A DNA stretch of 64,000 nucleotides from Triplophysa rosa (taxonomy: Eukaryota; Chordata; Actinopteri; Cypriniformes; Nemacheilidae), in assembly GCF_024868665.1 (NCBI RefSeq), contig NC_079900.1:16027759-16091758 (forward strand). The letters run 5' to 3'. Position numbers and translations under genes: made by a program. The notes beneath the pieces are model-generated. The model was not told where the DNA came from and ran no database searches. It worked only from the letters and a program-made list of their open reading frames with translations. Positions 58,660 to 64,000 of this stretch are shown here, piece after piece (position 1 is the first letter of the stretch; each line of letters opens with the position of its first letter).

Positions 58660-58908
58660 ATGCAAATTCATTTCCTTTGTGGTTTTTCCTTTGTTTATAC
58701 AGTAGCCCTAAACGGACAAACTGCTCTACAGAGCACAGTACGTAAATATGTTATCTTCTTCGGCAAAGAAACGAAAAAACGACAACATGTTAGTTCTGCG
58801 TCAGCCACCGTAGTGCTTTGAAGGGTGGGCAAGCGGTGGAATGAGCCGTTGATTGCAGTTCGCAACCTCACCTCTAGATGCCGCTACATTTCATACACTG
58901 GACCTTTA
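58660..58908 (+). mobile_element. Repeat family M2, copy 5, 5' truncated
   Basis: Begins within the family (tacagtagccctaaacggac) and runs to the full right end, catacactggacctttagg. Confidence 0.75.
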
Positions 58909-59831
58909 GGAAGTCCTGCTACATCCATTTCTGATGATGAGAAATGCTAACAGAGATTTCTCCATCCATTATAGACAACTTTGCACTATAATATTATCTG
59001 CTGCTTCAAGCTGTTAACAGAGAAAATAAATAATGAATAACTACCGCTGATAATCTGAACAGCAGTGCCAAAAACCCACATTAGCACCTAGAACGTGTAA
59101 ATGAACACCTCTGTTAATTATGTCTTCTTACTATTGCTTTAATTGCCAACTAAATGCCTTATTTATGCAGAAACACGATGCCAAGCGCTAGAATAACAGG
59201 GACTTGAGCTCAAAGTGTGATTTCCAAACTCAATACTTTTCCAATGAGTCATGCATTTGCATGTTAGTGGGTTTTCAAATATGGCTGCTGCTTACTCGGA
59301 ATAGAGGTGCCGCAGGTTTGTTCGAACACACAGATGCAGTCATATGGCAGATGTTCACATGAAAGCGTGATAAAAGAGCCTAGCTTTATCCCACTTAGTT
59401 GGCAGTCTGATTCCTTTAAGGACGGCAAATCTCTTGTACAAAAAACGGTTTCTTATAGACATCATAGTCATAGATGTTTTCTCTGATGCTGCAGTATGCT
59501 CAGTTTATTACTGCGATGAGACCCATTGCTAGAACAAAACAATAACTGAAGGCTTTAGGTAAAATATAAAAAACTAGCTTTGTAACGCAGTTTATTTTGT
59601 TGTCATAACGTTGGAAAAAACTGTGAAAAATGAAGAAAATAGAGTGTGTAGTACTGTTAGTGAACAAAGTTGTCGAATAAAGTGTGAATGCAGTCATTGA
59701 ATCAAAGATGCACAATGCTTTTTTTTGTTTTCGCCCTTGATTTCAATAGAGAAATCGAAGACTTTACTAAAGAGTTTCATGAACATACTATTATTTTTGA
59801 AGTAAGAGATTATTGATTTAAGACACTATGT
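58909..59831. other. Intronic sequence, nothing recognised
   Basis: No supported feature. Confidence 0.45.
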
Positions 59832-60063
59832 GGCGGTTTCCCGGACGAGGATTAGTTTAAACCAGGACTAGGCCTTAGTTAAATTAGGATAATTAAGTTG
59901 TTTTAAAAAACATTACAAAAAAACATTACTGTGTGTATCTTGAGACAAAACAATCACAGTTATATTTTTTTAAATGTGCCAGTGCAAGTTGTTTTTGATC
60001 AAGTTATCTCTCACATTTAATTTAGTTTGAGACTAGGCTTAAGCCCTGTCCGGGAAACCGCCC
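59832..60063. mobile_element. Foldback MITE, GGCGGTTTCCCGG ends
   Basis: GGCGGTTTCCCGGACGAGG and CCTGTCCGGGAAACCGCC-type ends are inverted. Inner parts (ccaggactaggcctta / gactaggcttaagcc) also match. A common fish MITE type; non-coding. Confidence 0.88.
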
Positions 60064-60188
60064 CGCTGAGTGTAGAGAATATGGGGATGTTAACGTGTCG
60101 CTTGCACCGCATCACCCCAACTGCTCCGTGCACCCTTCAGGTCTCTTAACCTATGACATGATTTATGAAAGACCTCTCTGTTTCTCAG

Positions 60189-60270
60189 CTTCCCCTGAAG
60201 CGCATAGCCATCTGTGAGTATGTCATAAAGCGTAAGACCCGTGACGTGGGATCTGCTCTGAAGCACCGAG
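60189..60270 (+). CDS. Candidate internal exon, unknown product
   Basis: An 82-bp open block between a good acceptor (ctctctgtttctcag|) and a good donor (CACCGAG|GTGAGC), reading LPLKRIAICEYVIKRKTRDV and then GSALKHR. The peptide is basic and I do not recognise it. The frame extends beyond both splice sites, which is neutral evidence. It could belong to a gene starting near 50.7 kb or be a chance match. Confidence 0.25.
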
Positions 60271-61272
60271 GTGAGCTTCAGCGCATGAGGAACACTCATC
60301 AAACTCTACCACATCGCCTGGTGTCACAGTCCATCACTTGGGAAATCATGTTCGCCACTTATTTACAATGTGTTTTTCTCACACATTATTCATTTTTGTT
60401 ACACATTTTCTAATCTGTTAAGGCTCTGACAGAAGCAGAGTTGACTTGAAACTCTTTTGGGTTGATCATCAGCACCTAATCTCGGCCGCCGCTCCTTTGT
60501 GAAGGAACATCACGACGTTTATGGAAATGAGGCGGCAGCGCAGATTTCTCATTTGTGTCTAGCATCGCAAGTGCCCGTCATTTGCCTCACTTAGACGAGC
60601 GAATTTGCATTAAACATGAGTGGAGATGCTCTCGGTGCATCCGGACTGACACTTCAACTCTGACTGTGTCCTCGAAGGGTTTCGAGCTCAGATGTTTTAA
60701 AGATGATGTATGAGTGATGCCAGATCATAGATGTCTTCTGACAGGCTCTCAGGAACACATATCTGCTGTGACCTGAGGGTGTTGATGGTGTGCGAGTAGA
60801 GGAATTGTTTAGGTCCTGTGGTCACGGTCAGAAGACGGGTGATGTCCGGTCGTGATGGTGGTGATCTCCAGTGCAGAAGACAGCAAGCGTAGGTGCTGAT
60901 AGGTCAGACGTGGTCTTGTTTCGGTATCGCTGCTAATGGCTCTCATGCTATCTGACATCTCAGACAGCATGGAAGCAAAAGTCATGCGGCTGAAACAGAC
61001 ATCATCTTGTTCCTGTTGTACTTGCTAAATAATTTAGCAGATAGGCAGCACGAAGAACATGCTATGCCTTGATATATTTATGCTATGGCGATATGATGTT
61101 GATGGTTGCAGCTTCATTTCTTTATTTGATTGATTCTTCAAAATACAAGTAGTTTTTTGTGCTTTTTATTTGTTTTATTAGCTTTTAAACTTTTTTAAAC
61201 TTCAATTATAGATACCTGTAACTCATTTTATTTTATTTATTTTCTTTAATTTAATATGTGTTGCAATTTGGC
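60271..61272. other. Intronic sequence, nothing recognised
   Basis: GC-richer until about 60990 and AT-rich after. No exon pair is evident. Confidence 0.4.
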
Positions 61273-61382
61273 CTTAAAGGTATAGTTCGCCTTAAAATTA
61301 GGGATGCACCGATATGTAAATTAACGATAACCGATAATTCTTTAAAATTTGTAACCGATAATCGATATATTGGCCGATATAC
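61273..61382. repeat. Fragments of an Angel-like MITE and a hAT end
   Basis: ttaaaggtatagttcgcctt (61273-61299) is an Angel-like left end. It runs directly into TAGGGATGCACCGATATG, a hAT-type terminus with cgataaccgataat motifs. Both are cut at 61383 by the LINE, and no right ends were found beyond it. Confidence 0.65.
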
Positions 61383-62380
61383 TCTCAACTTTATTTATGT
61401 AGCGCTTTTTACAATTTTCATTGTTACAAAGCAGCTGTACATAAGATATAGTGACTATAAGCAAAACAATTAAAGTTGTACCTGCAAAAACAAGAAAAAG
61501 TTGAAAACACAGAAGACAGACACACCCACACACTACAAACATCCAATAATGTGTCTTAGACACGTACCAGACTAAGTGCCACGCAACATCAGACTACAGC
61601 ACCGCACACCACACCATGCACCAACAGTTTCACGACTTCATGGATGACTCAGGGAGTACTGTGCGCAAGCCGTGGCCGCAGTGAACGTCAGTAGAGAAGC
61701 ACAATTTAAGATAAAGGAGAGAGAAGCACAGGTACATATAAAAAGACTATAATTTTCTATATGCAAATTTAATTAAGTAAAACTTTAAAATTCTAAAGCA
61801 GCCCCTGGCCAGGAAATAGTGCAAAAAAACAGTATGAAACGGTGGCGAAAGAACCCAAACTCTAATTGAGAAAAAAAAACTCAGGAGACCCAGGCCCAAC
61901 AGGGGATTCCAGTTCCCCTCTGGCAAGCTGCTGCCTCTGCACAAGCTCCAGAGAGCTTGCACAACAAGGCTAAATAAAATAAATAAACTTCTAATAAGGT
62001 AATTATAGTTTAAGATTAATATCTTAACTATTTATCATTAATAATCTAATAGGATTGAATTTTGTTGAAGCTTAGTGAGGTACGTTATCATTAGTTAAGA
62101 TTATCATTAATAATCTAATAGCATTTGAAGTTTTGTGGTGAAGACATGTCAAGAGACCGCGTCCTTCTTTATCCAGCTCTATCATCTCAGCTCTTGTCAG
62201 GTCCCCACTTCCCATTCTCCACTCTACCATCAGGTCAGGCCATGAACTGCATCCTGCTCGCTGTGGTAACCTTGGAACAATGAGACAAGACTGGCTGAGA
62301 GTAGAGTACTGTTCTGCACTCTTTGATGCAACAAGTACATCAGTTGTGTTTTTGGTTCCGGTTGATCTAACTAATGCAGC

Positions 62381-62644
62381 CTAAACCCTCTGAAGATTTA
62401 TATTATGGAAGAGTAGTGTATGCAAGATAAAAAGATGCGTCTTTAGTCTAGATTTAAACTGACAGAATGTGTCTGCCTCCCGGACAGTGCAGGGAAGACT
62501 ATTCCAAAGTTTAGGAGCTAGATAGGAAAAGGATCTACCACCTGCACTTGATTTTGAAATTCTAGGTATTACCAACTGACAGGACGCCTGAGAGCGTAAT
62601 GCACGTGAAGGACTGTAATACAAAATATTAATTGTTAAATGTTC
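62381..62644 (-). pseudogene. LINE ORF2 C-terminal remnant
   Basis: The minus-strand frame contains LRSQASCQLVIPRI, then GGRSFSYLAPKLWNSLPCTV and FKSRLKTHLF, the conserved C-terminal signature of fish L2/Rex-type ORF2 proteins. The first codons beyond 62644 come from the inserted LTR. Confidence 0.8.
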
Positions 62645-63208
62645 TGTCAAGGTCCTACCTTCTTGTTTATGAATTCCTAGTCGTGTGGCAGGATCGGGAC
62701 AGAGCCTTTAGGTTATATGTGAGAAAGCCATGAGTTGTTTATGTTCTTTACTTCTCATGTGTTTTCTCGTGTCTCGTCAGTGGCCCCGGCCCTCTAGTTT
62801 CGTGTATTGCCTCCCTGCCGTGTCTAATGTTTCCCACCTGCCCTGTGTCATTATCCCTCGTTTGTCTTCTCCTATAAATGCCCTCATGTTTCTTTGTCCT
62901 GTGCTCTTGTATTGTATATGGTGTTTTCGATTGCGTTCCATGTGCTCCATGTTCGCTGTGTTCCTGTGGTCCTGTTTTCTGTGTAAATCCCCGTCCAGTA
63001 GTAAGTGTTCAGTCAAGTTTTTGTCTAGTGTTGTTTATTTTTAGTTTAGTGTCAATTAGCCTACGTCCTGTTGTTTGTATTATTATTTTGTGACCTTTCG
63101 TTTTCCCCCATCAAGGGTGTTTTTGTTTGTACTTTTTGTTTTGTTTAAGAATAAAGATCTTGGTTGTTAACCCCTTCATTCCTGTTCTTCACCGTGCAAT
63201 TCTTGACA
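62645..63208 (+). mobile_element. Solo LTR inserted in LINE coding sequence
   Basis: Begins TGTCAAGGTCC and ends ATTCTTGACA (TGTCAAG/CTTGACA inverted ends). The flanking five bases tgttc and agttc agree at four positions. A polyadenylation signal (gaataaagatc) lies near 63150. Orientation is from that signal. No internal region adjoins. The U5-like end (ttgttaacccctt) resembles the LTR-like end at 39142. Confidence 0.75.
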
Positions 63209-63444
63209 AGTTCATTCAAGTATTGAGGCACTAAACCATGTAGACCTTTATAGGTAATAAGCAAGATTTTAAAGTTAACGCGATGCTTTATAGGTAACCA
63301 GTGCAAGGTTGACAGAACCGGGCTAATGTGTTCATACTTTTTTGTACGTGTAAGAACTCGAGCTGCCGCGTTTTGGACCAGTTGGAGTTTTTTAATAAGC
63401 CAACCACCTAACAGTGCATTACAGTAGTCTAGTCTTGATGTCAT
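63209..63444 (-). pseudogene. LINE reverse transcriptase end, remnant
   Basis: The minus-strand frame carries [45 protein letters not shown] and [12 protein letters not shown], the conserved block after the reverse transcriptase core in L2/Rex-like LINEs. The coding sequence is then interrupted by the LTR. Confidence 0.85.
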
Positions 63445-63485
63445 GAATGCATGAATTAACTTCTGCTTAAATGAAGCAGAGCCAT

Positions 63486-63748
63486 GACAACTTTACAAAG
63501 ATTCTTTTAAACTTTTAATAAACAAATTATAGATGTTCTTCCAGAGCAACCCAGAAAAGTGATCTTAATAGCCACGAGTCTAACAGGTCTCAAGACAGAA
63601 ATCATTCAGCAGTCAGCTTTAAACAATATGCTTTTGTTCCTACAATTAACATATTCATAAATATCTACATACTGTACCTACATCAACAATGTTTTGTTAA
63701 TAACACTAAGTGAATGATCATGACAGAAAGACAGTGCTGTTCTGGGTT
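63486..63748. other. Intronic sequence
   Basis: No feature recognised. Confidence 0.4.
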
Positions 63749-64000
63749 TTAAAGGGGTCATATGGCGCTAATACGTGTTTTTCTGTGTCATTGGTGTGTT
63801 ATAGGTTGCCCATGCATGTATTAGACACGTAAAATTGCAAAAATGAAAGTGTCGGAACAAAAGATGCATTGTATCTAAAAGCGAATGCTCACCCAGACCT
63901 GCCTGAAACACCTCATGTAACCACAACCCCACAAATGTATGTCAGTTCGTGGTATGATTTGACTAAGACCGCCCAAATGTATATGCACCTCGCTTTTCAG
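63749..64000. repeat. Left part of a TTAAAGGGGTCATATG-type repeat, cut by the window end
   Basis: ttttaaaggggtcatatggc is the start of a repeat I recall as common in fish. The right end is beyond the window, so neither size nor class can be confirmed. Confidence 0.45.

Larger units (their letters stand above)
61383..63485 (-). mobile_element. L2/Rex-like LINE, 5' truncated, with a nested solo LTR
   Basis: The 3' region lies at the low-coordinate end. The protein remnants run high to low in the expected order (next two entries). The element is cut upstream of the reverse transcriptase core, near 63485, as usual for LINE insertions. The L2 versus Rex assignment is by general resemblance. Confidence 0.75.

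Overview
This is nuclear DNA of a teleost fish, most likely a cyprinid. The evidence is an exon of a vertebrate T-type calcium channel gene, splice signals, AT-rich non-coding sequence, and transposon families typical of carp/zebrafish-type genomes: many copies of a short foldback element that opens with AAAGGGATAGTTCACC, hAT-type elements with exact 8-bp duplications, DIRS retrotransposons with tyrosine recombinase, Gypsy remnants, an L2/Rex-like LINE and solo LTRs. Nothing bacterial, no CRISPR and no operons are present.

Gene content. The one host gene I can name is on the + strand near 12 kb: the start of cacna1h (Cav3.2 alpha-1 subunit). It has a probable non-coding exon ending at 12320 and a coding exon at 12671-12981 carrying the N-terminal cytoplasmic domain. 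That exon ends at a textbook minor-spliceosome (U12, AT-AC) donor, ATATCCTTT. I did not find the next exon (segment IS1), so the remaining 51 kb is probably its first coding intron, or the gene is interrupted here. Two weaker exon candidates lie further on: a CpG-rich promoter with a short first exon (50.5-50.78 kb) and an 82-bp exon-like block (60189-60270). I recognise neither product.

Layout. 1-11.9 kb: upstream flank with MITEs. 11.9-13 kb: cacna1h 5' end. 13-20.9 kb: sparse non-coding sequence. 20.9-25.0 kb: DIRS copy 1, with a nearly uninterrupted tyrosine recombinase domain, sitting between two arms of a foldback. 25-33.5 kb: MITEs, a hAT derivative that keeps a BED-finger-like exon, and a triple nest (hAT in hAT in foldback). 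33.5-36.2 kb: a minus-strand Gypsy fragment inside another repeat. 36.6-43.6 kb: further nested MITEs, a proline/glutamine-coding minisatellite and a solo LTR. 43.85-47.45 kb: DIRS copy 2, whose deletions complement those of copy 1. 47.5-57 kb: non-coding sequence with an unusual two-piece inverted templated insertion at 52.1 kb. 57.2 kb: GATA microsatellite. 59.8-64 kb: MITEs and a minus-strand LINE with a solo LTR inserted in its coding region.

Most of the window is therefore a record of transposition and local rearrangement inside or beside one ion-channel gene. All mobile copies look defective; the most intact mobile-element protein domain is the recombinase of DIRS copy 1.
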